64,000 nucleotides of DNA from Deminuibacter soli (lineage in GTDB: Bacteria; Bacteroidota; Bacteroidia; Chitinophagales; Chitinophagaceae): assembly GCF_003412455.1 (NCBI RefSeq), contig NZ_QTJU01000001.1, positions 1,178,001 to 1,242,000 on the forward strand. Reading direction: 5' to 3'. How positions within the stretch are numbered: position 1 is the stretch's first letter; every line of letters begins with the position of its first letter. Below the pieces are notes generated by a model. The model saw only the letters and a list, made by a program, of their open reading frames with translations. It had not been told where the DNA came from and ran no database searches. Below, piece after piece: positions 18,346 to 27,484 of the stretch. Position numbers and translations under genes: made by a program.

Positions 18346-18729
18346 GTGCGCATACCCTATGTGCGTATAAGTAGTATCGGGTAGGTCGGCGACGTTTGTT
18401 GTAGAGGCTGTGCGCATCCCGGAAGGGGAACCAGGCAAATAACACCGTTGAAGATATTGTATGCCTGTGTTATTGTACGGCAACAGTTGTGGTTGAGTTT
18501 TTATGCGAAAGAGGGTTATATGCCCCTTGTTCGTTTCTGTTTTTGTCGTTTTGGCTAAACGGGTAGGTTCGCCCGTGGCTCGTCGGATGTTCGCCTTGGG
18601 ATCGTTCAAGGGTTTACCCTGGTTTGCGGGAACAAATGTCTTTTTGGGATACACCGAAAAAACAGGGTGATGACTTGTTCTCTTTGTCTTGCACCGGGTA
18701 TTTAAGCGGAATTGAATATTTTTGGCGCT
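18346..18729. other. Gap between recA terminator and Crp/Fnr gene, no convincing gene
   Basis: About 380 bp. A 108-codon minus-strand frame spans most of it (18328-18654), but its 3' end lies in the recA terminator and the product has no family I recognise, so it is not called. The plus strand has two mutually exclusive pairings: CAGGCA with TGCCTG, and AATAACAC (18438-18445) with GTGTTATT (18467-18474). They may be chance or part of an untranslated leader. Confidence 0.3.
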
Positions 18730-19311
18730 ATGTATGCGCTGCTGCGTGAAAACCTAAGCCGGAAGGCCAATTTTACAGAAGAACAGTTTGAACAAATAGA
18801 ACAAGCAGTTCAGGAGGAAGTACGGGTAAAACGTAAAACGAAGATTTTATCCGAAGGAGAACCGTGCAATAACATCTGGTTTGTACTGCAGGGTTGTTTC
18901 CGCACCTATACAATCGATGCAAAAGGGCTGGAGCATGTGATTATGTTTTCGTTCCAGGATAACTGGGTAAACGACCTTTACAGTTTTACCACCGGCAGGC
19001 CTACACTAATGAATATTGAAGCCATTGAAGACAGCGTGGCGATCCGTTTTTCCAAAGAAGGTTTTGAACATTTGTATGCTGCCGTTACCCCGCTTGAACG
19101 GGTAATGCGCCTGCAGATCCAGAATGCTTATATTGCCCTGCAGCGAAGGCATTACGCTACGCTGAGCAGCAGCGCTGAAGAACGTTATGCAGAATTGCTG
19201 CAATCGCAGCCCGGCATTTCACAGCATGTACCGCTGATTTATATTGCCTCATACCTGGGTATTACCCCCGAAAGCCTGAGCCGCATCAGGAAACAGTTGT
19301 CGTTGAAATGA
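18730..19311 (+). CDS. Crp/Fnr family transcriptional regulator
   Basis: About 193 residues from the ATG at 18730; a TTG at 18712 would add six residues. The N-terminal cyclic-nucleotide-binding fold is visible (KILSEGEPCNNIWFVLQGCFRTYT, then EHVIMFSFQDNW and ALRF-like VAIRFSKEGFEHLY). The C-terminus has the helix-turn-helix IASYLGITPESLSRIRKQL, the standard Bacteroidota Crp/Fnr ending. This subgroup usually lacks the cAMP-contact residues, and I see no clear cAMP signature here. Targets are unknown; the gene stands alone. Confidence 0.9.
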   Translation: MYALLRENLSRKANFTEEQFEQIEQAVQEEVRVKRKTKILSEGEPCNNIWFVLQGCFRTYTIDAKGLEHVIMFSFQDNWVNDLYSFTTGRPTLMNIEAIEDSVAIRFSKEGFEHLYAAVTPLERVMRLQIQNAYIALQRRHYATLSSSAEERYAELLQSQPGISQHVPLIYIASYLGITPESLSRIRKQLSLK

Positions 19312-19354
19312 ATATTGCGTTATCAATGTTGTTTAATTAAGCGGATTGATATTT

Positions 19355-19378
19355 TTTACCGCAAAGTTCACAAAGAGG
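19355..19378 (-). repeat. Degenerate intergenic repeat (TTTGTGAACTTTGCGG type)
   Basis: In the 143-bp convergent gap the minus strand reads CTCTTTGTGAACTTTGCGG followed by TAAAAA. A related wording occurs on the plus strand at 48979-49026. Such CTTTGTG.ACTTTGTGG words are common in intergenic DNA of this phylum. The match is degenerate. Confidence 0.4.
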
Positions 19379-19454
19379 CTGTTAACTAAATGACATTATT
19401 TCGCTATGGCAGCGTAAGTTCAAGCTGTTATTGGATTCTTTAACTATCAAACGA

Positions 19455-20102
19455 TCAATTAATATCCCGCTTGTCTGTTTTAATGGAGATCGTTTCGGCA
19501 TAGGCGCCGTTGGCGGTTACCTGTAAGGCAGATAAGGCTTGTCCGTAACAGGCACCTGTATCAATGTTCCAGCTATTGGTTTGTGCTGCATAAGAAGGGG
19601 CGCCCATGGTGGGTGTATGCCCGTGTACCTGCAGTTTGGGCAGTAGCAATAAAGGCAGGCGGTTCCATAGCAAACTGGCGGGGTCGTCTTCATTGTATGG
19701 ATCGATAGTGGCGGCAGACAGGCCGGCATGGCTTACAAATACCTGCTCATTTTCCCAGCAAAGCGGCAGTGTGTTAAACCAGCGGATGTCTTCAATCATA
19801 TCCCTGCCGGTATCGCCATAGCTGTGCATTGTTTTCAGTGCATATTGTGTAAGCCAGGTAAGGTTAATGCCATTGTATAATTGCTTGGCCATTTCTGCTT
19901 CGTGGTTGCCTTTCAGAAATATGCTGCCGGAATAGGTGGTTTGCAGCTGGCGGCAATGCGCTACCACAGGCGCAGCAAAATTGCCCCTGTCAATAAGATC
20001 GCCCACCTGCAACAACTGCTCACTTTGCGGATGCCAGTACTGCAGCAATTTGAGGAAGGTATAATAGCAGCCGTGTATATCGCCGATAATAAATAAATCC
20101 AT
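19455..20102 (-). CDS. Calcineurin-like metallophosphoesterase (Ser/Thr phosphatase / ApaH-like)
   Basis: About 215 residues from the ATG at 20102 (MDLFIIGDIHGC); an upstream ATG at 20186 would add 28 residues without homology. All phosphoesterase motifs are present: GDIHGC (8-13), GDLIDRG (about 37), KGNHE (about 67), HAGLS (about 128) and HGHTP (about 176). These bind the two metal ions. This type dephosphorylates proteins or cleaves diadenosine polyphosphates; the sequence does not decide which. It is divergent from the glycosyltransferase gene. Confidence 0.88.
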   Translation of the reverse strand: MDLFIIGDIHGCYYTFLKLLQYWHPQSEQLLQVGDLIDRGNFAAPVVAHCRQLQTTYSGSIFLKGNHEAEMAKQLYNGINLTWLTQYALKTMHSYGDTGRDMIEDIRWFNTLPLCWENEQVFVSHAGLSAATIDPYNEDDPASLLWNRLPLLLLPKLQVHGHTPTMGAPSYAAQTNSWNIDTGACYGQALSALQVTANGAYAETISIKTDKRDIN

Positions 20103-20393
20103 AGGTTCCGGATGTGGATGGGTGTTATAGTAAGTTACAAAATTTGCCAGGTTTGGTTGTTGCGGCACCGGCATTTTTAAAGGCAAATAGGCAAAGTGTG
20201 CCTATTATTGAAGGATACCTGCAGCAACTGTTTTTTGTACAGGCATGCATGGGGTATTCCGAATGAAAGACAGTTGCTGTATCTCTTTTGCCAGTCAATG
20301 GTACAAATTGCCGAAGCAGAACTTTTAATCATTCTTTCATGTGCACACAGGCAGCGCTTACCTGTTTACTATTGCCTTTGTAAAAAAAAGGGC

Positions 20394-20987
20394 ATGCACA
20401 ACAGCGCACTGGTGATAGTGGTAAAAGACCGGGAAGCATCCGGTAATACCCGTTTGGCAGAAGCTATTGGAGATAACGCTGCACTGAGAATTTATGAACA
20501 GTTGCTGCAGCACACGCATTTTATTGCCCGGCAGTTGCGCGTACACCGTTATGTGTATTGCAACCGCTATATTGAAATGGAAGATATCTGGTCTGCCGGC
20601 GGTTTTAAAAAATGCCTGCAGGGCAATGGCGATACAGGGGAAAAACTGCTGCAGATTTTTAAAGAAATATTTGCCAAAGGATATGAACATGTAGTAGTGA
20701 TAGGTGCAGACTGTATTGACCTTGACCGCACGCATGTAGAAGAAGCATTTCACCTGTTGCAGTATTATGATGTAGTGATTGGCCCGGCACAATACGGCGG
20801 CTATTACCTGTTGGGCATGCGCCAGCTGTTCCCGTTTTTATTCAGCCACAAAGCCTGGAGCACACCGCTGCTGTTGCAGCAAACACTGGATGATTTAGAC
20901 AGCAATCATATATTTTACCACCTGCTGCCTGTTTTAAGCGACAGCGATGAGGGCAAGGAGGAATACCTGATGCACCACCGCCAGTAA
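20394..20987 (+). CDS. TIGR04282-type small glycosyltransferase (DUF2064)
   Basis: 197 residues from the ATG at 20394 (MHNSALVIVVKDREASGNTR). A longer frame from 20196 encodes a low-quality leader and is not used. It matches the MobA-like nucleotidyl/glycosyltransferase fold of DUF2064: VIVVKD...KTRLA-like NTRLAEAIGD, GADCIDLDRTHVEEAF (metal-binding Asp) and VVIGPAQYGGYYLLGM. Family members are linked to arsenosugar or other glycoconjugate synthesis; no partner gene is nearby. Cytosolic. A 4-gene plus-strand run continues with mgsA and an acetyltransferase. Confidence 0.8.
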   Translation: MHNSALVIVVKDREASGNTRLAEAIGDNAALRIYEQLLQHTHFIARQLRVHRYVYCNRYIEMEDIWSAGGFKKCLQGNGDTGEKLLQIFKEIFAKGYEHVVVIGADCIDLDRTHVEEAFHLLQYYDVVIGPAQYGGYYLLGMRQLFPFLFSHKAWSTPLLLQQTLDDLDSNHIFYHLLPVLSDSDEGKEEYLMHHRQ

Positions 20988-21073
20988 TTATCCGCTTAAC
21001 TGGTTTATTTCCACCCCGTTATTTTATGTATTTTGCATGGCGCACATACCGGTAATGGCATGTGCCTTTTGCT

Positions 21074-21532
21074 ATGGAAAAATTTAAAACAATTACGCCC
21101 CGTAAACGCATTGCACTGGTAGCCCACGATAATAAAAAAGACGACCTGATCAGCTGGGTACAGGAGAATGCTGCCGAACTGGTAAAACACGAATTGATTG
21201 CTACGGGAACTACCGGTAAAATGATCGAATCAACATTGGGTATCCCGGTGCGCAGGGTATTAAGCGGCCCGCTGGGTGGTGATCAGCAGCTGGGCGCTAT
21301 GATTGCAACCGGGGATATAGACCTCATGATATTTTTCTGGGATCCCATGGAAGCACAACCGCACGACAGTGATGTAAAAGCACTGCTGCGTTTGGGTGTT
21401 GCCTGGAATATTCCCATGGCCAGCTGCCGCGCTACGGCCGATTTTATCATCAGTTCGCCATATATGCAACAGGAATACCTCGCCGTGGTTCCGGACTATG
21501 GCGGATACCTTTCACGCAATATCCAGAAATGA
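21074..21532 (+). CDS. mgsA: Methylglyoxal synthase
   Basis: 152 residues from the ATG at 21074, the usual length; a GTG at 21062 would add four residues. Motifs: KRIALVAHDNKKDDL, GTTGKMIE, SGPLGGDQQLG, DLMIFFWDPMEAQPHDSDVKALLR (catalytic Asp and His) and VAWNIPMASCRATADF. It converts dihydroxyacetone phosphate into methylglyoxal and phosphate, a bypass that frees phosphate when sugar phosphates pile up. It overlaps the following acetyltransferase gene by four bases, so the two are translationally coupled. Confidence 0.96.
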   Translation: MEKFKTITPRKRIALVAHDNKKDDLISWVQENAAELVKHELIATGTTGKMIESTLGIPVRRVLSGPLGGDQQLGAMIATGDIDLMIFFWDPMEAQPHDSDVKALLRLGVAWNIPMASCRATADFIISSPYMQQEYLAVVPDYGGYLSRNIQK

Positions 21533-22053
21533 CGCATCCGCAATCACTGCCTGTTATTGTTCGCCCCTGGCAAAAAGAAGATGCACCCGGGCTCGCCTAT
21601 ATTTCCAATAACCGCAACATATGGAACAATGTGCGGGATGCACTGCCTTTTCCCTACACCTTAACCGATGCACAGCAGTGGATACAGCTTTGCGCCACAC
21701 AAACGCCTGCACGCAATTTTGCCGTTGAATACAAAGGTGAAGTTGCGGGTAGCATTGGCTGTGTGCCCGGTGAAGATATTTACCGCAAAAGCATGGAAAT
21801 AGGTTATTTTATTGGTGAACCCTTTTGGGGGAAGGGCATTGCTACAGAAGCAGTGCGGCAGCTGCTGCAGCATATCTCAGAAAACTTCAGCATGTCGCGG
21901 CTGTTTGCAGGGGTATTTGCCTACAATACTGCTTCGATGCGCGTACTGCAGAAAAACGGCTTTTACCTGGAAAGCGTGCGCCGGCAGTCAATTTACAAAA
22001 ACAACCAGCTGCACGATGAATATGTATGGGTGAAGCTATTGCAACCGTGGTAA
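21529..22053 (+). CDS. GNAT family N-acetyltransferase (RimJ/RimL type)
   Basis: 174 residues. Motifs of the RimJ-like group: VIVRPWQKEDAPGLAYISNN, VAGSIGCVPGEDIYRKSMEIGYFIGEPFWGKGIATEAV (acetyl-CoA P-loop) and LFAGVFAYNTASMRVLQKNGF. It transfers acetyl from acetyl-CoA to an amine; the acceptor is unknown. The start ATG overlaps the mgsA stop (ATGA), which suggests coupling. Whether it relates to methylglyoxal detoxification is only speculation. Confidence 0.92.
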   Translation: MTHPQSLPVIVRPWQKEDAPGLAYISNNRNIWNNVRDALPFPYTLTDAQQWIQLCATQTPARNFAVEYKGEVAGSIGCVPGEDIYRKSMEIGYFIGEPFWGKGIATEAVRQLLQHISENFSMSRLFAGVFAYNTASMRVLQKNGFYLESVRRQSIYKNNQLHDEYVWVKLLQPW

Positions 22054-22099
22054 CCTGCCTGTGTTTACGTATATTTAAGCTCATCAATATTCTACTGCT

Positions 22100-23755
22100 A
22101 TGAGAAAACAGGTGCTGGTGCTGGTTTGCCTGCTCCCCTTTTTGCAAACCCTTCATGCGCAGGACACCATTGCGCCCGCAGATTTAAATACGGCCGCAAG
22201 GTTGTTTGATATGCATTTTACCCAACCGGAAATAGATTCCATGTACGATGGTGTAAAAGACACGCAAGACAAACTGCATCGCTATTTTCACAAAAAATAC
22301 CTGCCCAATAATGTACCCATGAGCCTTTGGCAAAACCCCGCTACTACTGCGGCTGCAGCCAATGCCGATACAGCCATTAACCAATGGCCCATTCCTGCAG
22401 GTGTTCAGCTGCCGGCCAATAAAAATGAACTGGCCTTTTATTCCATTCCGCAGCTGGCATCGCTGATCAAATACAAAAAGATCAGTTCGGTTGAACTAAC
22501 CCGCTTTTTTATCAACCGGATTAAGCAATACGGCGATAGCCTGCATTGTTTGATTAGCCTTACTGAAGATATCGCCATGCAGCAGGCCCAACAGGCAGAT
22601 GCAGAAATTGCAGCAGGCAAATACCGCGGGCCGCTGCACGGCATTCCCTACGGACTGAAAGACTTATTCGCGGTAAAAGGCACCAAAACCACCTGGGGCG
22701 CTGCGCCCTTCAAAGACCAGGTGATAGAAGAAGATGCCTATGTATACACCCGCCTGCGTAATGCGGGAGCTGTGCTGGTAGCCAAACTTACACTGGGTGC
22801 ATTGGCCATGGGCGATAAATGGTATGGCGGCAAAACCCGCAATCCCTGGAACCTGGAAAACGGTTCTTCCGGTTCATCGGCAGGCTCTGCTGCTGCAACG
22901 GTGGCCGGCTTGCTGCCTTTTGCCATTGGTACAGAAACATGGGGCTCAATTATTTCACCGGCATCAACCTGTGGCGCAACGGGTTTACGACCCACGTTTG
23001 GCAGTATAAGCCGTACAGGCGCCATGGCATTGAGCTGGAGCCTGGACAAAATTGGCCCGCTTTGCCGCAGTGCAGCAGATGCGGCCATTGTGTTTGATTA
23101 TATCCGCGGAACAGATGGCAAAGATCTTTCTGCCGCAACACATACGTTTCACTTCAAATCCAAAACGGATATTCATACCCTGAAGATTGCCTATGCACGC
23201 AATTATTTCAGGCGGCTGAGAGATAGCAGCAACAACGAGTTTGCTGTGCTGGAAACATTCCGTAAAATGGGGGCGGAACTTATTCCCATTGATTTTCCTG
23301 ACAGCGGCATTTATGTGAAACCTACCATGCCCATTATTATCGGTGCAGAAAGCGCTGCAGCGTTTGATGAATTAACCCGCACCAACCTGGATGACCAGCT
23401 TACTTACCAAACCAAAGACGACTGGCCTAACAATTTCCGTACCTCGCGTTTTATCAGCGCAGCAGACTATGTAAACGCATGCAGGCAGCGTTTTGTATTA
23501 CAGCAGCGCGTAAACGCAGTGCTGAGCCAATATGATGCAGTGATTTGTCCTAACTGGGCAGGCAACGAATCGGCCATTACCAATTTAACCGGCAACCCGG
23601 CCATTTGTTTCCCCACCGGTTTTAATGCGCAAAAGCTGCCAACGAGTATCAGTTTAATCGGCAAACTCAACGGCGAAGCGGCATTGCTGCAATTGGTAAA
23701 CCTGTACCAGCAGGCCACCTCGTGGAACAAACAACATCCGGCATTATTTCAATAA
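22100..23755 (+). CDS. Exported amidase-signature family enzyme
   Basis: 551 residues; signal peptide through about residue 20 (LVCLLPFLQTLHAQ). The amidase core starts near residue 110 after an extra N-terminal region of about 90 residues. Catalytic triad candidates: Lys187 in GIPYGLKDLF, cis-Ser259 in SGSSAGSAAATVAG, and nucleophile Ser283 in TETWGSIISPASTCGATGLRPT. The normal TDTGGSIR loop is altered (Glu for Asp, Trp for Gly, Ile for Arg), which should affect substrate fit. It is a periplasmic amide hydrolase of unknown substrate, not GatA. An exported M28 peptidase follows after 38 bp. Confidence 0.88.
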   Translation: MRKQVLVLVCLLPFLQTLHAQDTIAPADLNTAARLFDMHFTQPEIDSMYDGVKDTQDKLHRYFHKKYLPNNVPMSLWQNPATTAAAANADTAINQWPIPAGVQLPANKNELAFYSIPQLASLIKYKKISSVELTRFFINRIKQYGDSLHCLISLTEDIAMQQAQQADAEIAAGKYRGPLHGIPYGLKDLFAVKGTKTTWGAAPFKDQVIEEDAYVYTRLRNAGAVLVAKLTLGALAMGDKWYGGKTRNPWNLENGSSGSSAGSAAATVAGLLPFAIGTETWGSIISPASTCGATGLRPTFGSISRTGAMALSWSLDKIGPLCRSAADAAIVFDYIRGTDGKDLSAATHTFHFKSKTDIHTLKIAYARNYFRRLRDSSNNEFAVLETFRKMGAELIPIDFPDSGIYVKPTMPIIIGAESAAAFDELTRTNLDDQLTYQTKDDWPNNFRTSRFISAADYVNACRQRFVLQQRVNAVLSQYDAVICPNWAGNESAITNLTGNPAICFPTGFNAQKLPTSISLIGKLNGEAALLQLVNLYQQATSWNKQHPALFQ

Positions 23756-23793
23756 CCGTGTATTTATTCAAGCAAGCATAAACCGACTTTTAC

Positions 23794-26037
23794 ATGAAGA
23801 AACATTTTGTTGGCGGGGCATTGGTGCTGGCCTTTGCAGCACAGGCCCTGCAGGCACAGGTAACCACACCGCCGAAAACGGTGCTGGGTTTTTCTGACAA
23901 AAACAGCAGCGGTCAATTACAAACAGAAGCCCTGTTTGATAAGCAGCTGGATGCAGCGAATATCGGCGCCAGCATTAAAACATTTTCTGCGTACCCGCAC
24001 CATATCGGCTCGGCCGGTGGCAAACAGGTAGCAGATGCTGTGGCTGCGCGTTTAAAAGAATATGGATTTGATACAAAGATTGAAACCTTCTGGGTGCTGT
24101 TCCCGGTGCCTAAAACAAGAGAGCTGGAAATGACCGGTACTGCCAAATACAAGGCACTGCTGAAAGAGCCTGCTTTAAAAGAAGACGCCACATCGGGCCA
24201 GAGCGAACAGCTGCCTACCTACAACGCATGGAGTGCAGATGGTGATGTTACCGCACCGCTGGTATTTGTGAACTATGGCTTGCCTGCAGATTATGAAGAG
24301 CTGGAAAGAATGGGTATTGATGTAAAAGGCAAAATAGTGATTGCAAAATACGGCCGCTCCTGGCGTGGTATTAAACCCAAGGTGGCACAGGAGCATGGTG
24401 CTATTGGTTGTATTATTTATTCTGATCCTAAAGATGACGGTTACTTTGCGGGCGATGTATACCCCAAGGGCGCTTTTAAAAATGAATATGGTGTGCAGCG
24501 CGGTTCGGTGATGGATATGGTCATTTATCCCGGCGACCCGCTAACACCTAATGTGGGTGCAACACCCGAGGCGCAAAGGCTTGACCGCGCCAATGCCACC
24601 AACCTGCTGAAAATACCGGTACTGCCCATCAGTTACCACGATGCCCGCCCGCTGCTGGAAGCGCTGGAAGGCCCTGTGGCACCAGAAAACTGGCGCGGCG
24701 CATTGCCCATTACTTACCATGTTGGTCCGGGAACGGCATCGGTGCATTTAAAGCTCGCGTTCGACTGGCAGCTGCGCCCCTGTTATGATGTGATAGGAAC
24801 CGTGCAGGGAGCTGCTTATCCTGATGAATGGGTAATACGCGGCAACCACCACGATGCATGGGTAAACGGTGCGGGTGATCCTATCAGCGGTCTTGCCGCG
24901 ATGCTGGAAGAAGCAAAAGCCATTGGTGCTTTGCTGAAAACCGGCTGGAAGCCCAAACGTACGCTGGTGTACTGTGCATGGGATGGTGAAGAACCCGGTT
25001 TGCTGGGTTCAACCGAATGGGTAGAAACACATGCAGAAGAGCTGAAACAAAAAGCGGTAGTGTACATTAATTCTGATGGCAATGGCCGCGGCTTTTTGGG
25101 TGCAGGTGGTTCACATGCGCTGGAACCCTATATGGAAGAAATTGCGAAAACTGTAATTGACCCGCAAACCAATGTGAGCGTGTTTGAGCGCAAGCGTGCG
25201 GATGAGCTGGTAAATGCATCTTCAGTAAACGCGAAGAAGGAGTTGCTGAAAAAACCATTTACCTTATCAGCACTTGGTTCAGGATCTGATTTCTCTTCCT
25301 TTCTGCAGCATGTGGGCGTGCCTGCGCTGAACCTGGAATATGGCGGTGAAGATCCTGGTGGTGAATACCATTCTATTTATGATTCGTACGATGATTACCG
25401 CCGCTTCAAAGATCCCACATTTGCCTATGGGGTGGCGCTGGCACAAACCGCAGGCCGTGCAGCATTGCGTATGGCAGATGCGGATTTGCTGCCGTTCAAT
25501 TTCAAAAACCTCTATAGTACCATTAACGGATATGTTACTGAATTAATGACGCAGGTAGACCAGCTGCGCGAAAGCACAACTGTAGAAAACCAGCTGATAC
25601 GCAGCAAGGCCTATAAACTGGCAGCCGACCCGCTGGATACCTACAATCCGCCCAAGGTACAGGACGAAGTGCCATACCTTGATTTTTCTCCTTTGCAGAA
25701 TGCCCTGCGCGACCTGGAACGTGTAACCCGTGGCCTGTCTGATTCGCTGAACAAAACTGTGAACAGCAATGTAGATCATGGCCCGGTAAACAAACTGCTG
25801 TACCGCTCTGAGCAGGAATTGCTGTTGCAGAAAGGGTTGCCCTACCGCGACTGGTACCGCCACAGTTTGTATGCGCCGGGTTTGTATACCGGTTATGGTG
25901 TTAAAACCATGCCCGGCATACGCGAAGCCATTGAACAGCGCAAATGGGAGCAGGCGCAGCAACAGATTATGATGGATGCCAAAGCCATACGCCAGCTGGC
26001 CGATCATTTATACCTGATTGCCAAAGTAACCAGTTAA
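23794..26037 (+). CDS. Exported M28 peptidase, glutamate carboxypeptidase II-like
   Basis: 747 residues with signal peptide (GALVLAFAAQALQAQ). Order: protease-associated domain around 140-290 (GKIVIAKYGRSWRG, GAIGCIIYSDPKDDG), M28 zinc peptidase at about 330-560, and a C-terminal transferrin-receptor-like dimerisation domain at about 600-745. Zinc ligands: HHDAW (about 352), Asp in GAGDPISG, Glu pair in DGEEPGLLGS (about 407), Asp in NSDGNGRG and His in GGEYHSIYDSYDD (about 528). It trims peptides, probably from the C-terminus with acidic residues. Likely co-transcribed with the amidase. Confidence 0.93.
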   Translation: MKKHFVGGALVLAFAAQALQAQVTTPPKTVLGFSDKNSSGQLQTEALFDKQLDAANIGASIKTFSAYPHHIGSAGGKQVADAVAARLKEYGFDTKIETFWVLFPVPKTRELEMTGTAKYKALLKEPALKEDATSGQSEQLPTYNAWSADGDVTAPLVFVNYGLPADYEELERMGIDVKGKIVIAKYGRSWRGIKPKVAQEHGAIGCIIYSDPKDDGYFAGDVYPKGAFKNEYGVQRGSVMDMVIYPGDPLTPNVGATPEAQRLDRANATNLLKIPVLPISYHDARPLLEALEGPVAPENWRGALPITYHVGPGTASVHLKLAFDWQLRPCYDVIGTVQGAAYPDEWVIRGNHHDAWVNGAGDPISGLAAMLEEAKAIGALLKTGWKPKRTLVYCAWDGEEPGLLGSTEWVETHAEELKQKAVVYINSDGNGRGFLGAGGSHALEPYMEEIAKTVIDPQTNVSVFERKRADELVNASSVNAKKELLKKPFTLSALGSGSDFSSFLQHVGVPALNLEYGGEDPGGEYHSIYDSYDDYRRFKDPTFAYGVALAQTAGRAALRMADADLLPFNFKNLYSTINGYVTELMTQVDQLRESTTVENQLIRSKAYKLAADPLDTYNPPKVQDEVPYLDFSPLQNALRDLERVTRGLSDSLNKTVNSNVDHGPVNKLLYRSEQELLLQKGLPYRDWYRHSLYAPGLYTGYGVKTMPGIREAIEQRKWEQAQQQIMMDAKAIRQLADHLYLIAKVTS

Positions 26038-26116
26038 GTGTAATTTGCATCGCCAGGTTACAGGCAGCAGCGGTTTTACTGCTGCTGCTTTTTATTTCAC
26101 CTTATGTTTATATGTT

Positions 26117-26686
26117 ATGGAAGGATTTAAACCCGTAAGCCAGTCAGAAACCGTTATTACAGAATTAATGATACCCGCCTACGCCAATTTTGGCGGCAAA
26201 ATTCATGGCGGTACTATTTTATCACAGATGGACAAAGTGGCCTATGCCTGTGCAGCTAAACATGCGGGCACCTATTGTGTAACGGCATCAATTGACGCGG
26301 TGGACTTTCTGGCGCCTGTTGAAGTGGGTGAACTATTGTCGTTGCGTGCGCGGGTAAATTATGTGGGCAACAGCTCGATGGTGATCGGCATTCGTGTAGA
26401 ATCGGTGAATGTAAAAACAGGCGTGCTGAAACATACCAACACCTCGTACTTTACCATGGTGGCGCAGGATGATGATCACCGCACCATACAGGTACCGGGA
26501 CTAATCCTGGAAACAGCAGAAGATGTGCGCCGTTTTGCAGATGCCATCAATCGCAAAAAACTGAAACGCCATTATAAAGCAGAAACAGAGAAAATAAAAG
26601 GCGAACTGTGTATGGAAGATATTGTGCGCATGCTGGAAGGTGAGCGCTGTATGCTGCAGGGCGATATCAACATTTTAGCACTATAA
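26117..26686 (+). CDS. Acyl-CoA thioesterase, hotdog fold
   Basis: 189 residues from the ATG at 26117 (MEGFKPVSQSETV); an upstream TTG at 26045 is rejected. The active-site segment is NFGGKIHGGTILSQMDKVAY, followed by TASIDAVDFLAPVEVGELLSLRARVNYVGNSSM, typical of the BFIT/YciA-like thioesterases. It hydrolyses acyl-CoA to free acid and CoA in the cytoplasm. The C-terminal 45 residues after the hotdog domain are Lys/Glu-rich and not recognised. A terminator follows. Confidence 0.9.
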   Translation: MEGFKPVSQSETVITELMIPAYANFGGKIHGGTILSQMDKVAYACAAKHAGTYCVTASIDAVDFLAPVEVGELLSLRARVNYVGNSSMVIGIRVESVNVKTGVLKHTNTSYFTMVAQDDDHRTIQVPGLILETAEDVRRFADAINRKKLKRHYKAETEKIKGELCMEDIVRMLEGERCMLQGDINILAL

Positions 26687-26705
26687 TGCGGCAATAAAAT
26701 TAATG

Positions 26706-26748
26706 AACAGCTATTCCATACCATTGAATGGAACAGCTGTTTTTATTT
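26706..26748 (+). terminator. Intrinsic terminator between the thioesterase gene and rpiA
   Basis: A stem of AACAGCT and TTCCAT (26706-26719) with ATGGAA and AGCTGTT (26728-26741), one A/C mismatch, followed by TTTT and ATTTT on the plus strand. It may also stop rpiA on the other strand, where the T run is weaker. Confidence 0.75.
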
Positions 26749-27431
26749 TACCTGCTTTTGGTATCAATGCGCCCGTCGCTGTGACCGGTGATAACCATAT
26801 CGGCCATGCCATTGAACAACCCTGTTTCTACCACACCGGGAACCAGGTGCAGGGCAATGTTCAGGTTAACGGGATCGGTGATTTGCTCAAAATAGCAGTC
26901 GAGAATATAGTGACCGTTGTCGGTGATAAACGCCTGCTCGTTTTTCTGCCTGATCGCTGCTTTAGTGCAGCCCATTCCCATCACTTTGCGGTGCACCTGT
27001 TTCCAGCCGGAGGGGATCACTTCTACCGGCAGGGGAAACTTGCCGAGGGTGTCAACCATCTTATTTTCATCCACAATAATGATAAGCTGTTTAGATGCAG
27101 CTGCCACCATTTTCTCCTGCAGTAAGGCGCCGCCGCCACCTTTGATCAACTGCAGCCGGGCGTCTACTTCATCGGCACCATCAATGGTAAGCACCAGCTC
27201 ATTTACGGCATTCAGTTCAGTTAAGGTAATGCCGAGTTCGGTAGCAAGCGTTTGCGTTTGGCGCGAGGTAGGCACAGCCGAAAACTGCAGGCCCTGCTGT
27301 ACCCGTTCGCCCAGGGTTTGCAGCAGCCAGTATACGGTAGATCCGGTACCGAGGCCTACTGTCATCCCGTTTTCAATAAAATCGGCGGCATAGGCGCCTA
27401 CGCGTTTTTTGGTATCTTCTGCGTTAAACAT
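26748..27431 (-). CDS. rpiA: Ribose-5-phosphate isomerase A
   Basis: 227 residues from the ATG at 27431; a TTG at 27437 is the only longer start. Motifs: GLGTGSTVYWLL (about 26-37), the catalytic DGADEVD (about 82-88), KGGGGALLQEKMVA (about 95-108) and VDENKMV. It interconverts ribose-5-phosphate and ribulose-5-phosphate in the pentose phosphate pathway. The C-terminus carries the usual NGMADMVITG. It is monocistronic between a terminator and a divergent-free upstream gap of 53 bp from the NAD(P)H oxidoreductase-like gene. Confidence 0.97.
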   Translation of the reverse strand: MFNAEDTKKRVGAYAADFIENGMTVGLGTGSTVYWLLQTLGERVQQGLQFSAVPTSRQTQTLATELGITLTELNAVNELVLTIDGADEVDARLQLIKGGGGALLQEKMVAAASKQLIIIVDENKMVDTLGKFPLPVEVIPSGWKQVHRKVMGMGCTKAAIRQKNEQAFITDNGHYILDCYFEQITDPVNLNIALHLVPGVVETGLFNGMADMVITGHSDGRIDTKSR

Positions 27432-27484
27432 GCTCAAATTTATTTACTATTCAGTTAATACATGCTGAATAACCCTGCTGCAGG

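Noticed and set aside
18328-18654. Minus-strand frame of 108 codons
   Set aside because: Its 3' end overlaps the recA terminator and the product matches no family I know. I leave it as a question, not a gene.
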